The notes: generated by a model not told the origin, from the sequence alone. A stretch of DNA of 64,000 nt from Membranipora membranacea (GCA_914767715.1 OU612068.1:13330001-13394000), one strand, 5' to 3'. Counted from the first letter of the stretch, positions 1 to 12,670 are shown. Program-made: numbers and translations.

Positions 1-878
1 TGATTCAATAAATCACAGGTCAAATGAGATAACTGGTCTTCAAAATATACTCTTACCCTGTTCGGTGGGTTTCTGGTGGTTGAATATGAACATGGGCAAA
101 CTAAAAGGCTTTAGAGGCCTGCAAGCCCAAGGAACCCACTATGGGAGTATAGTTCTGGCAAGCAGAGGGGGAGTTGACAACTGTAGTATACAGGGCTGAA
201 AACTCTACTCTTTTAAACGTTCATCTGCTCTTTCTCCAATTCTACTTGCTACTCTTCTCCTTTTTTTAAAACTGCATGGTTATCTTCTCTTTTTAAGATT
301 GAAACTAATGTCTGTGCTATTTCTAATTTCTATCTCCATTTAGGCTAAGCTTCACACCAAACTATGATCACAATTTAATATCACTGTTTTATAAGTTTAT
401 ATGTTTATTGGTATATCGCTTCATGTATACCTCCGAGCTAGCCTGGGCAGGCTGTCAGGGGTGAGAGGGGAGGGGGGGGACAGCCTTGGTAAATCTGTCA
501 ACGACCTCTTCAAGTTTACGCCACAGACCTTTCTATCATTTTCATAAATTTGGATTTAAGATAAATAGTCGACTAACACAAATATATTTGTTAGCTTGAC
601 CAAGGAGGTGTCCATGGTTTGACTTGACCCCCGATAGCCAGCTCAGGCCACCTCAGAGCCCTTAGTTTAAGGGTCTCATTGAAAAAAAATTTCGCCCCCG
701 CCCAGACCAAACCAGCAGGAGAATGCACTGGCACCCTTCCGCACTCTCCACTCGTGCCACAGGCCTACTGCCCATTATAACCGCCAAGCCATCTATATCC
801 CAACAAAACCTACTCTGTTAGTTTTCCTCCTAAAATAAACTGACAGCCCTGGTAGTGATAAGTGATGACTGCAAAGAC

Positions 879-946
879 TAGCCTGCCTTGACAAGCTTTG
901 TTGTGGAGGGGGGATAACAACTACAAGCTTGTCAAGACAGCCGCTA
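879..946. mobile_element. MITE, TAGCC-ended family, 68 bp with 9-bp TSD
   Basis: The left end TAGCCTGCCTTGACAAGCTT is inverted at the right end, AAGCTTGTCAAGACAGCCGC followed by TA. The element is flanked on both sides by TGCAAAGAC (870-878 and 947-955), an exact 9-bp target-site duplication. It is too short to encode anything, so it is a non-autonomous element. A 9-bp duplication is typical of Mutator-like transposases; that assignment is inference. Related copies are at 2988, 13862 and 26662. Confidence 0.85.
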
Positions 947-2404
947 TGCAAAGACATGGTATAGAATATATCCTTTACTCTGATAATGACAATTGTCAGC
1001 TTAGCTTTATAGCATTAGCAAAGCAGTTCTACTATCAGTCAGTACTAGGAATATGCTTATTGAAATATTCAGTTCACTAAAAATTTCAGAATCAGGTAGG
1101 CAAAATAGACATCTCCACTATCTTCAGTGTGACTTTTCAATACATTTTTGTTGTCTATTTTTGGAAAATCCACTCTTTGACCTTGAAAAATAGTCACTTT
1201 CTTAGTTTCCTTCAAATGATTAATCTTGGGCTATACATTCACGAATACCTCATCAAAAACCCTAGTAGGTACATAAGTTGTCTTGCCCCGTTAATTGTGT
1301 TGACAACTCCACACAAAGTCATGCAGGTGGTAGTTCTACCAGGTTCAAAATTGACGTCAGTTAATCCGTGCTATATGCTTGATTCAGTTATCTGTTTGAG
1401 GTATTTGGCAATGACAAGTGGAAGTTTTAGATGATAACATATCTGTTACTTTGCAAATGTTCGGCGGACAATTCAAGACTCAAGTTGGTATTTTTTCACC
1501 AGCACATTGCAACTAATTTAATAGAAACGCTATGTTCCAGAAAGCTGACAACGAGCCAGAAGGTTCGCCTGCCATAGGGGTGCAGATGTCTGATACCAAC
1601 TAAGAAAATTAAATATTATATCAAGACATTCACCAGTAGTACACTCAACTTAAAAACTATGTTGAGCCGCCAGCATTGTGCAGACCAGTGATCTAATCTA
1701 GAGCCAGATCTTTTAAATTTAAATTTTATGATGTATTTTTATTATTGTGAGCAATTTCAGACGAAAAGCTACCAATTAAACAAACAAACAAGGTATGTGC
1801 ACGGCATTTAAATTGGTTATGTACGTACATCCAGTGCGCACAACAGTAACTAGAAGGTGCAATAGGGGAACTTTTAATTCTGTCTACATTTTCCATCTTA
1901 GCTGCAACATCGTAATCTCAGCCAATGACCCCACGCATCATGGCTAGAAGATTCTGTCCCAAAAAAATTCACCGGTGCGGGGCATTTGTATCAGCAACCT
2001 CTTGGACTTGTGCCCTCTTACGTGGAGAGATAAAAGTGATAGGTAATTGTCAAGACTGATTTATGTTGATGACATTTGATAGCTGTATATATCAGATAAC
2101 CAGACCCTGACAGTCAAAGAAAAGCAGACCTTGTTATACAATGATAATACCCACATTGCCAACGGGATTCATGTATAGTCATCTAAATTGTTTGACATAT
2201 TTTGAAGAGAGCACTAAAGTAAACACAATATTTCTCTGGAACCAGTAGTTTCTGTCCATATTTCTTTACATTATTTACATATATCCTTCAGGACAATAAT
2301 TTGACGGGTAAAATCTGTCAAACTTATTTTTCATGCTAGACTACATCCTGACTATATCTCTGTGTATATATAAGCCAAGATCACAATAAGCCTGGATACA
2401 ATGC

Positions 2405-2465
2405 AGTCTAAGTGCTTAGATGACTCCAATACGACTCAAATTGGAGCCCTCTGAGCACTTAGACT
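2405..2465. other. Near-perfect 26-bp stem hairpin
   Basis: The arms 2405-2430 and 2440-2465 pair over 26 positions (23 Watson-Crick pairs, one G-U if transcribed on +, two mismatches) around a 9-nt loop. The left arm begins AGTCTAAGTGCTTAG and the right arm ends CACTTAGACT. The size suits a microRNA precursor, but a miniature foldback transposon is equally possible. No other copy was noticed in the window. Confidence 0.55.
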
Positions 2466-2987
2466 AGATACAAAGTAACGTTCTGACAGTGTTGTGTATA
2501 AACAGAATACATCATGATATTTATGTACAGGGTATAATCAGGGGAAAGGGATGGCCTCTGAATACAGATCTGTAATAATCATGATTAAGACTGCAAAACT
2601 CATAACATACTCCAGTTTGTGTATTTGAGTATAAATACTGTCATCGTCATGCTTTCTAAAGTACATGCTCCATGACTTGGCTTCTGAGAGACTCATTATG
2701 TACTCGAAATAGATAATCATGCTTGTTTAGGATGGGCAAGTTGATTGTTTTAGCAAACAAAGTGTTCTTTGATTAACTTTCTAGAGGGAAAAAACGCTGT
2801 TCCCACCAGCGGAATGGAATATTCAGGAATTTTTGAGTCAATAAAGTTTCGCTGGCTTGATGTTTGTTTTTGATGTGAAACAATGTTGAACTGTAAACAA
2901 CCGTCATTCTCAAGCCTCTTAAAATCAGCATCCAAAGGAGAACATACATTGTCCCTCTACACACATATGGCTTATAGTAGAGTGAAC

Positions 2988-3062
2988 TAGCCTTGTCACC
3001 CGGCTATTTTGTTTGTTTTGGGGGGTCTCCAAAACCAAAAAGGTAGCTGCGTGACAAGGCTA
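2988..3062. mobile_element. MITE, TAGCC-ended subfamily, 75 bp
   Basis: The ends TAGCCTTGTCAC and GTGACAAGGCTA are perfect 12-bp inverted repeats, and similarity continues further in (CCGGCTA against a diverged TAGCTGC). The flanks AGAGTGAAC and AGTGTGAAG match at 7 of 9 positions, consistent with a decayed 9-bp target duplication. The TAGCC termini link it to the elements at 879, 13862 and 26662, although the inner TIR sequence differs. Confidence 0.7.
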
Positions 3063-3198
3063 AGTGTGAAGTACTAAGGCTATCTGGAAAGGAATGGAGG
3101 AAGTCAAATCCTACTTGATACAAAAGTTTAAGATATTAAATTTTAGGTCATGCATCGTTTGAGCTACATAATACAGAATGGCATCATTTTTTGAACAC

Positions 3199-3262
3199 AG
3201 CCCGGGGAGGGGGGGGGGGCCGTCGGACGAGGGGCGAAAGTTTGGGGGGCTCAGACTACAAG
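3199..3262 (+). repeat. G-rich dispersed repeat, copy 1
   Basis: The stretch carries a long G run, then CCGTCGGA, GAGGGG, an AAAGT block, TTGGGGG and CAGACTA. The same ordered blocks recur at 8960-9013. Two copies flank the first receptor gene. Its origin is unknown; it may be a fragment of a larger interspersed repeat. Confidence 0.5.
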
Positions 3263-3832
3263 TGAAGGGGAACTAGTATTATCCCTTTATAAACACTGAC
3301 TAGCAGGCCGATTATTTAGTGTTATTGCCTACATCTGAGAGTAGGTAAGTTTCCCTTCTCTTGCTTGTATTATTTGAGATGTTTTATGATAATAAGTACC
3401 GCATTAGGTAAAACTGTTCTAATAAAGCAGACAAAGCATCCCCACATATTGTGAGGTAAGAAGCTAGTCACTTAGTATCAGATGCATTCTTGGGCTGATT
3501 TTAATATTGGGAATTAGACTGACTGATTGAGGGGCTAGACAGAGTTTTAGTTTCTAATTTATAAGATCACAGAGTTTTCTACTTGCTCTGGAAACTAAAA
3601 TCGTTTCAGCAAAAGAAATCAAGGTTCTATATTTGTTATATTGTGTCGTCATTTGGAGAAGAATAAAATGCAACTAGTTCACTAATACGGTTTCACCCAG
3701 CCAACAGCAGCTTGGTGGTAAGTTGTTGAGTATGGGCATAGGGCACGGTTGAACACCTTGGAAATAATAAGATCATATAAAACTGTTTTCAGAAACGTGG
3801 TGTAATGTCTGATTTTAATTATTTTAGAAACC

Positions 3833-6800
3833 ATGATGGCGTCACAGTCGGGATCTTTGATTTCCAAACTGGTATACGCGATTCTGCTGCTACTAGCACT
3901 GGGTTTCAGTGCAAAGGGATGCTCTCATGACTGCATTTGTGAAGAAGATAGGGCAAAATGTACTCGTAAGAGCGATCCATTCCCACTGGACCTTGACCCG
4001 AAGACTAAAAAGATATCAATAAAGTACACTGGGGAAGCAGACTTTCATTTAACGGCATCGATGATTGGCCATTATGAACAGTTGGAAGAGTTGGCTTTCG
4101 ATGGAAACCTATCGTCAATTGAAGATCTGACATTTGCGACGGCTTATAACTTGAAGAAACTGTCAATAAGTTATTCCAGGCTGAAATCGATTCGCTACGA
4201 TGTTTTTGGGAGTAATTCATCTTTGCAGGAACTACATCTGCCTCGTAACCTGTTTCTGCATAGTTTTCCGATTGATGTATTTCACGCTTTAAAACATCTG
4301 GTAACCCTAGACTTCTCCTACAGCCGCAATATCGATGTCTGTGTACAAAGTGACACAATTGGGGAAAGGTTTCGTATGTTGGTGAGTCTGAAATATGTGT
4401 ACTTTGCCGGCATAGGCGACAAAGAAAACTGTAAACACATCGGCAGCAATTTTTTTTCTCCGCTACAAAATATAGAGAGGCTGGATTTGAGCGAAAGCTC
4501 GTTCCTCAAAGGAGATCAGACGATTCTGAAGCCTCTGACAAACTTAACCGCCTTGTATATTAATAACGTTGCCCCATACAATTCATGCCCAAGCCTTGCA
4601 AAAGAACTTTTTCTTAACCTTGGTGCAAGAATCGGAACTCTACACGCAGAGAGCTGGCGTACAAATTCAGCACTGGGTCAGGAGTGCACAATAACCAAAG
4701 AAACACTTGCAGGTTTGACTCAACTGAGATATCTAAATTACATCAGCTTCAAATTTGGAGACCTCATATTTGAGAGCACCTTACCAAAGGGATTATTTCA
4801 GGGTTTTACAAACTTGAGGCAGTTGAACCTTGAATGGTGCAGAATAACAAAAATAGCAAACGGTGCACTAGAAGGGCTACACCTCACTGATCTATATTTA
4901 GAGGGAAACCCTCTTGGCTCCAAAGAATTCTGGGGTTATAATCTAAGCCATACTCCTCCTACCACCAGATATCTAGATCTGAAAAACTGTATGATAAGCA
5001 ATGATGAAACTTTCAGTTACAACGCTCACTATATAGTACAAAACTTCCCATTCCTGACTAAACTGGATATGGGGTGGAATTTGCTGTTTGTACTTCCAAA
5101 CTTCACACACAGTGATTCGAATATCACATCCTCACAACATATTACGATGAATTTTTATGGCAACACAATCAGACAAGTCAGAAGGCAGGAGATGGAAGAC
5201 TTGTGTAAGGTTTTTCCGAAACTAGAAATGCTCGATTTATCAAACAACATGATAAGTACTATTGAGATGGTCTGTGACTCAGTTACAAATTTCACGGTGA
5301 AAAAGAATGCTCTTTGGAAAAACACAAAGGTCAACTTTGCCTCCATCAGAAAATTGAGGAATTTAATTTCATTAGAACTCTCTGACAATGAGCTGACGAC
5401 CATCCCTTCGGACCTCTTTAAAAATATGCATCATCTTAAAACACTTATACTGATCGATAATGAGATTGCCTCGTTAGATCTCGACCAATTTATTCATAAT
5501 CCTAGCCTGAACATTTTGGACATGTCAAAAAATCTCTTGCAAGAATTCCATGCAAGCGTTTTTCGCAATGTAACAGCGCTCCAAAAACTCTTCCTTCGCA
5601 CAAACAAGATATCAGTGTTTGACAAAGCTTTCATAAGTTTTGTCGAATCAACACCATCCCTGCGAGTTCTGAGACTAGATGACAACTCATTCGACTGCTC
5701 TTGCGAGCAGATCTACTTTCAAAAATGGGTAAAGCAAAGCGACCAGTTACAACACAAATCAAGCCTGTTCTGTCACCGACCAGAATCGTTGAAAAATCAA
5801 ACAGTTACTGGCTACACACAACCGCCTTTCGACTGCTACGTAAAATGGTGTTTGATTGGACTTGGAGCGGTGGTTGGGCTTGTAGCCACCATACTAGTCA
5901 CTTACCGACTGAGATGGTATCTGGCCCATCTGCGCTTCACGGCTCTTTCAGTCGCGGAGAGACTAGTAGACATCAAGCAGCAAGATGAATGTAAATATGA
6001 TGCTATGGTGCTCTTCAACTCAAAAAGTGACCAAGATGTTAACTTGGTGAAGGAATTGATGATTGAACTTGAAGGAGGAGAATACCAGAGCATCAATCTG
6101 CTCCAACCCGATGGGAGGGTGAGTGAGAGTTAGGATGGGCCAATGATAAACAACAGGAAACTTTAAACATAAATTGTGGCAAACTGTTGTTGCTCAAAAA
6201 TGGTATGCAAGAGTTGAGAAATAGTGGACTATATATTTCAAATCAGGAATGGTTACTCAGAAAATGGTGACAGGCTACTCAAACTGTGGGAGTGCTGAAA
6301 TCCAATCTTGAGTTCACTGCTAATAACTAAGCGCCTAAGCTAACAGAGCAAAATATTTTGGCACTGAATATCCCTTACATTGTACTGTTTTACTAATTGT
6401 TTTTCAAAAAGATGTTTCCTCATTTTCACCATCCCATTTTTCATGTTAATCCAATCATTCAATCCAGGTTCTTTGCCGTGTTGTGGAAAACATACTACCA
6501 GGATGCTAATGCCTGCCAAAGGTCAAAGTTTATAATTACAATAACAGTCTGGTGTTTTGTTTAAGGATAACTTGATTTACATAAGAGTACGGGATGACCT
6601 CAGTGGGGGAATAAACTACCAACAGTGTTGCGCCGTAATGAAACAAAGCAGGAAGATAATTCTAGTTCTTTCGAACTCATTCCTCACAGAACCGGAGTGC
6701 GTATCTGAGGCTACATTTGCAGGTAAAAGTATTTTACCTAGCCTGAGAATTTGATACCCCACTTAACTACTGACTTTAGGAAATGAAACCGATTTACCGC

Positions 6801-7723
6801 CTATGACAGACTGATAACTTAATACCATCATATGACGCCGGCCTGTATTGACAAGCACCAACAAAGCCTGTCAGGACAAGATAATATCTGCATGGGATAA
6901 AATTAACAAAAAATTATATTTGTAGTGATCTTTGTGATGACGCACTGAATCCTGCTGTTAGGATGTGTTTGTCATTTCAGTTGTCGATTGTTAAAAATTC
7001 AATTAAAAAATTCAAAAGTTTTAAAAATTAATACATTATCATGTCGGTGATACAAAAATATTGTGTTGTAATTGTTAGGAGGTGAGCTGTTTTCAACTGC
7101 TACACTCAAGCCAGAGCGAATAATGATTCTAGTCTTAGAGGAGCTTCATGAACCACTGACTACCCCTGTGTCTTCTCTCTTAGAGGAGACAAACTACATC
7201 AACCTGGTATGTTTCAGAGTGGGGCTCAAGACACGATACAATACTGATGTATACAGACTAACCTCTAGTCTTAAGATTTCAGACTGTATTTCTGTTTTTT
7301 GTATTTTAATTATATATATCCGTTCATTAAAAGTACATTTTTTACCTATTAATAGAGAATAAACACTCCTATAAATGTGGGAATAACTGTGCACACTTGG
7401 TCTCCTTCTTGTTGTTCTATACCTGCCTTCTAGGAACAAAATTTAGAAAACAACAACACAATACAAAACATAAGTAGAAAAGTTTGTTTTGATTACTCAG
7501 AGCTGTTACGTGTTTAGAGTTTCTTGGCAATAGCGGCCTTTAATGGACTTGGTATTGATCACCAATTTCAATGTCTGTTCTTGTAATTATGCAGTACAAG
7601 GAAAAACGAAACAATGTGAACAAAATGAGAGGAGTGTGGCAGAAGTTGAGACGCTTTGTATCACATCAGAAGAGACTACCATCGGTGAATCCTCAAGGCA
7701 GAGACGGTTATGAGCCACTGTAG
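3833..7723 (+). CDS. Toll-like receptor A (LRR ectodomain, one TM helix, cytoplasmic TIR)
   Basis: Pattern-recognition receptor predicted at the cell surface or endosome, signalling through its TIR domain. Exons: 3833-6118, 6566-6722, 7079-7206, 7595-7723 (stop TAG), giving 899 aa. The start is ATGATGG; the second ATG at 3836 is an equally good choice. A hydrophobic signal peptide (residues about 11-28) is followed by a Cys-rich N cap (CSHDCICEEDRAKC), many LxxLxLxxN repeats, a single C-terminal cap (FDCSC...FC...FDC, about 622-667), a TM helix (about 671-690) and a TIR domain from about 722. TIR box 1 is YDAMVLFNSKSD; the BB-loop reads RDDLSGG, where most TLRs have RDxxPG; box 3 is reduced to VWQKLRRF. 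The single C-terminal cap is the vertebrate-like type. The first exon encodes everything up to PDGR, and the TIR is split over four exons. Tandem paralogue: 9350-12670. Family certain; orthology to a named TLR not assignable. Confidence 0.92.
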
Positions 7724-9349
7724 ATCACAACCAAGAGCTGAGTTTGATAGGTTAGAAAATTATGAAGTCAAAAAAAGATTGTTTCACTATTAATCAAACC
7801 AAGGAGTTAGAGACTCCCTGATCAAACATTATGCCCTAATTGAAAGCCTATTGAAAAACTATTATGTTAATCAGCTATCATTCATTTGATTTCCTCTTTA
7901 TCATCTCCTTTTATCTGTATTCATTCAATTATTAGCTCTATGAGCTTCGTATGTCACAAGCTTTCTATAATCGCCCTGATCGCACTCAGCAAATCACAAG
8001 ATCGGGAGTCATCTGCCTTTGGTTCAAGGATGGATAAGTTGTAATTACTGTTCTGCAGATTTGTCGCACAACAAAGAATGCTACAGAATGATTAATGCCA
8101 TTATTACAGTACTATGCAAATTTAGTTTTTCTACCTTCCGTGGAATAGCACAGGAACTCTCTTCGGTATATTATTTTATATCCTGTTTTGTATTTTTACA
8201 CCAACATTCAAATTCTTGTATGTTTTTTTGATGTAAATAGATTTCCCCGGTGTAAATTCGAGCACTGCATTATGCATCACCAATGGTCCAATACAAAATA
8301 GAAGACAATGCAACCTTCTGTATCAGGTAATATTGATGAACAGAGACCTATAAGAAAAGAAAATCTATTTGCAACCCTCGCATAAAGCCTTAAAATGACA
8401 TGGTTACTCAGAATGGTTAAACTGGAAGTTTGTGAAAGTTGAGCCACATTACAGTAAATGCAGACGAAAATGACCAAATTCTAGAAAGCTTAATGTGGGA
8501 TTTGCATGTAAAAGAATTGATACCATAGATTATCATTTCGACGCAACAGGGAGCCACTCACAAAAGCTAAATGACTGGTTCAGAGTCCACTTCCTTCGCA
8601 GTAGCTCACAATTTTTTAACGGCACATGAGATATCATCAACTACTGGACCATACCATACCAATGATAATGACTGCGTTCTGCTCAGGTTGCCATTAGGCA
8701 ACTGTCTTAGAAATGGTGAACAATTTCAATTATCTATTTATCCCTGATCTATAATATTTGATGTGACAGTACTGGCATGTAAACAGGAGTTGTTCTCATT
8801 CTATGTGTGAATGGACATGTATTTTTAATCAATGAATTTGAACCAGGTCATTCATTTCACTGAGCATGTCCATATTATTTCTCATGAAGTTCTTAGTTCT
8901 TACTGCATTGTATTCAAGCCAAGTTTGGAGCTGAGGCGCGTTGACATATACATCAGACTCCGGGAGGCCGTCGGAAGAGGGGGGGGGGGCAAAAGTCTTG
9001 GGGGCACAGACTAACATCAGACAAGGAAGTTGTTCTTTGCAAACTGTTAATAGTCAAACATTCGTTATCATAACACATTGCTCAAAACAGCTGTAGTATG
9101 ATACAGCATGATTTAACAATGCAGTGTTCAATGTGGAATAGAAGTACAGGGATTAATAAATACTAGATATCAAACCTGAAGCTTTGTGCACATGCCTACA
9201 TTTGAACACGGTAAGTCAAATTGTTCACACACCTTCTAATTTCTACGTACAAGTTCAGGACAAACGAATTAGAGCTCATCACAGTAACCTACGGTGATGA
9301 ATCACTTGTAGGTAAATTGCAATATTTTATCCTATTTAGATAAGCTGGT
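7724..9349. other. Intergenic region between the two Toll-like receptor genes
   Basis: About 1.6 kb with no supported exon. It holds the 3' untranslated region of receptor A at its left, the promoter of receptor B at its right, and a G-rich repeat at 8960-9013. No clear poly(A) signal was fixed. Confidence 0.5.
8960..9013 (+). repeat. G-rich dispersed repeat, copy 2
   Basis: Ordered blocks CGGGAGG, CCGTCGGA, GAGGGG, a G run, AAAAGT, TTGGGGGC and CAGACTA match the repeat at 3199-3262. The position of the G run differs, so the homopolymer has expanded independently in the two copies. Confidence 0.5.
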
Positions 9350-12300
9350 ATGGCTGCCGGAGGTCCATATTTCGTGTTTCTATATCTCCTCACTGCGCTC
9401 TGGATGTCTGGAGTTAGAGGGGGCACCTGCCCTGTGGATTATTGTAGCGTTTGTTATATTCAGTCCACAATCTGCAACACCAATGAATCAAACCCTTTCC
9501 CGTCATACCTAGACAGAGGTACAGAGAATCTCTATATAGTATACAAGGGCAAGTCTGGCTTCACACTGACTGCAGATATGATCGGACTATACCCAAATCT
9601 TACAGCATTGGCTGTACATGGTAACCTGAGTAAAATTGGAGACCGAGCCTTTGCTGATGCGAAGAATTTACGTAGGCTCAGCTTTCTCATTTCCGGGATC
9701 AACGAAATTCCAGTAAATGCATTCGGAAATCTCTCATCGCTGCAGGCGTTGAGCTTGAATCATAATAAATTTCTACAGAAAATCCCCGACAGTGTCTACA
9801 TATCTCTGCGGAATCTTGAGCATCTTGATCTATCATACAGTGGGTTACAGCTCTGCAATGATGGTGATGCCATGAGTGGAGGTTTTCATGTATTGAAGAA
9901 CCTTGTGACTTTGGATATTGCAGGTTTGGGAAAACAAGAGAACTGTAAATATATATCTCGCTCTTTCTTTGTGCCCATCAGCCATGTCATCAAACTGAAC
10001 ATGAGTGAGAGTGGCTTCTTTTTTGGTGACCAATCGATTCTGAAGCCCCTTTCGAAACTTAAAGTACTAAGTTTGAACAATGTTTCACCATACAACCGGT
10101 GTCCCTATATGGCTCGAGACTTATTCAGCAACCTTAGTCGCAGCCTTGAATACATACAGGCCCATGGATGGTACGTAACAGGATCGTTAGGTCAGCAGTG
10201 CATGTTCAATAAGGATATTTTTGAAGGAATAGACAACATGACACAACCAACTGTATTTGAATTTGATAACCAAGGCTACCCTGCAGCTCCATATGGAAAG
10301 AGATTTAATCTGAGGGTTGGTTCATGCTGGATCACATCTGACTCTGCAGCAAATGCTTTAAATGAACATAAATGGAGTTCGGAAGGAAATCACTCGTTGA
10401 CATATTTACAAATGTCTAAAATGGGTCGGTTAGATATCAGTTTCTGTGGTATTGCTTCTAACCAACACTCGGTTTATGATGCATCTTACGTGATTCGTAG
10501 TTTCAATAACCTGAAACAAATTAATTTCGCCAGTAATCAACTGAGCAGACTCCCCACATTCTATGGAAGAGGGCCGTATGCATCAGATAGGCGTCTTGAG
10601 CATAATATGACTGTAGATTTATCCGGCGGACAACTGATACATTTGCGAAATTATGAGATGATGGAGTTATGCAAAGCCATGCCCAACCTACAATCACTAG
10701 ACCTCTCTAACAACGTGATATCGGTAATAGATGCATTTTGCCCTTCGCTTGAGATACTCAATTTGGAAGGAAACATTATCACAGGATCAGTGACATTCTA
10801 TAATATGCAAAATTTGACCAGGTTGACAACTTTGAATCTAGGTAACAATCGACTGTCAGTTATACCCAGAGACCTATTCAGTCAAATGAATCAACTCCGC
10901 AAACTGAATCTGACCAATAACTACATCACATCATTGGACGGGCAGCAATTCTTATCCAACTATCGTATGCTTGCCCTAGATGTTTCCGGAAATAAGTTGC
11001 GTCAGTTTCTCCTTTCTTCAATTTTTAACTCTACGAAACTGATATCACTATCTATCTACAATAACTACATAAGAACCCTCGATAAGGATTTCATCGAATT
11101 TGTTAACTCAACCCATACATTGACAAACTTGAGTTTAGGTAGGAATCCGTTTGATTGCTCGTGTGGTCAGCAATACTTTCAGACATGGGTGAAACAAAGT
11201 GAGAAAGTACTTTCAAAGGAAGATATTATTTGTCATTCACCATACTCTCTACAAAACCAGACAGTACTAGACTATCAGCAACCCGTTGTTGATTGTTATC
11301 TTGAAGGGGTAGCTGTAGGGGTATTTTCATGCGTAACATGTATGCTAATAATTCTACTGGTCTATCGTTTGCGCAGTTATTTCTTCGTTGGCACCCGATA
11401 TCAAAGGCTCACTCTTCAGGCCAACTTTCAACAGAGTTATGACTATGATGCAATGGTGTTCTTCAACACAAAGAGTGAATATGACACAGCTGTTGTGACA
11501 GAGATGTTGATTGAACTTGAAGGGAAAGACTACTATCTGCAGCCAATAAATTTGCAAAAACCTGATGGCCGAGTGAGTGAACCCTACGAAATACTTTTTC
11601 TAGAAGTGGTTGCATAAAGAGGCAGACAACTCTTGTTTAAAAGAAAATTAATCATAAAAAACAATTGAGATTATCTCTTGGCATTTCAGCATCGTGGATA
11701 GGGTAATAGAATAACATGACATGATGGAAAAGGCATAAAGATGTGGGATTAATTTCATTTTCTAGAAGTATAAAATATTCATCAGAGCACGAGATGATCT
11801 GATCGGTGGCATGGTGTTCACTCAGTGTTATAGCGCTGTGAGAAAAAGCAGAAAGATAATATTTGTGATCTCAAATTCCTTCCTCAGAGATCAGGAGTGC
11901 ATTAACGAAGCTCATGTTGCTGGTATGTAAAAATGTGTTCTATAAAACATTTCAACAGTGATTAGATTATGCTTATTGATTAATTAATTGCAGAATGTCT
12001 CCTGTATATTGACACTTGAGAGATAGATAGTTGCAGTCAAGTGATCAAAGTTTATAAGAATGACTATCTTTTGCGACAGGTGAGATTCTTTTCTACAAGG
12101 CAGCATATGGGAAGTGTAGAATAATGGTTGTTGTTGTGGAAAACCTCCTGGATGAACTTCTCATACCAATTCTAATAGGCGCGAAATGTATATATTTGGT
12201 AAGCTAAAATATGATATGATGTTCGCTTGCGAGGTTGGTTTTTAATTGTCCTCCTTATTTAGCCGAAAGGCCCCAAGCCTGCAAAGGATGTAGCCGGCTT

Positions 12301-12670
12301 TCACAGTGCGTCCAATCGATCAATCACTTCAACAACCGAGCTGAGTGCATTCCTCAACTTGATTACTTTTTATTGGTCACCAAAAAAAAGGCTGAGGCAA
12401 ACATAGACCCTTAGCTTTATATAGCTTTGCTTTTTTTGTGCTTGCCAATTTGTGTTCATGAATATGTAGTCACTATCAAACAGGTCAAGTCTTGGATAGA
12501 GAACTATACCGAAGGTGAAGAATATTACATATACCATTTAATAGACAGAGTAACTCTGACAATTGATGTAATTTTCCATTGAATATTTTTAGCCATCAGG
12601 TCCCGATACAGATATTAGTACAAAGCGCGTAGCATGGAAGAGTCTCAGAGGCTTTATAGATGACAGCTGA
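9350..12670 (+). CDS. Toll-like receptor B (tandem paralogue of receptor A)
   Basis: Exons: 9350-11572, 11766-11922, 12080-12198, 12593-12670 (stop TGA), giving 858 aa. Signal peptide at residues 1-24, Cys-rich N cap (CPVDYCSVCYIQSTIC), LRRs, C-terminal cap (FDCSCGQQYFQTWVKQ), TM helix about 652-672, TIR from about 698 (YDYDAMVFFNTKSEYD). It aligns with receptor A along its length; well conserved blocks include GDQSILKPLS/GDQTILKPLT and the cap. All three introns sit at the same TIR positions with the same phases, and exon 2 is 157 nt in both genes. Differences: the middle of the ectodomain (nt about 10225-10440) no longer shows clear LRRs, the BB-loop is RDDLIGG with no proline, and the C terminus ends soon after AWKSLRGF. 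The neighbour and shared structure point to local duplication. Ligand unknown. Confidence 0.92.

Larger units (their letters stand above)
1..3832. other. Intergenic region upstream of the first Toll-like receptor gene
   Basis: I see no convincing exon here: the open frames are short, low in coding character, and lack paired splice sites that would join them into a protein. The stretch does contain two short inverted-repeat elements (879-946, 2988-3062), a strong hairpin (2405-2465) and a G-rich dispersed repeat (3199-3262), each listed separately. The promoter of the receptor gene starting at 3833 should lie at the right end, but I cannot point to a clear TATA box. Confidence 0.6.

Noticed and set aside
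1129-1434. 101-codon open frame in the left intergenic region
   Set aside because: No domain, no compatible splice partners, and composition like the surrounding non-coding DNA.
4005-5685. Several antisense open frames inside the first receptor exon
   Set aside because: They are shadows of a long conserved coding exon on the + strand with no independent support.
6839-6890. Possible further copy of the TAGCC MITE family (GCCTGTATTGACAAGC)
   Set aside because: Only one end resembles the family, the right end does not pair, and no target duplication is visible.
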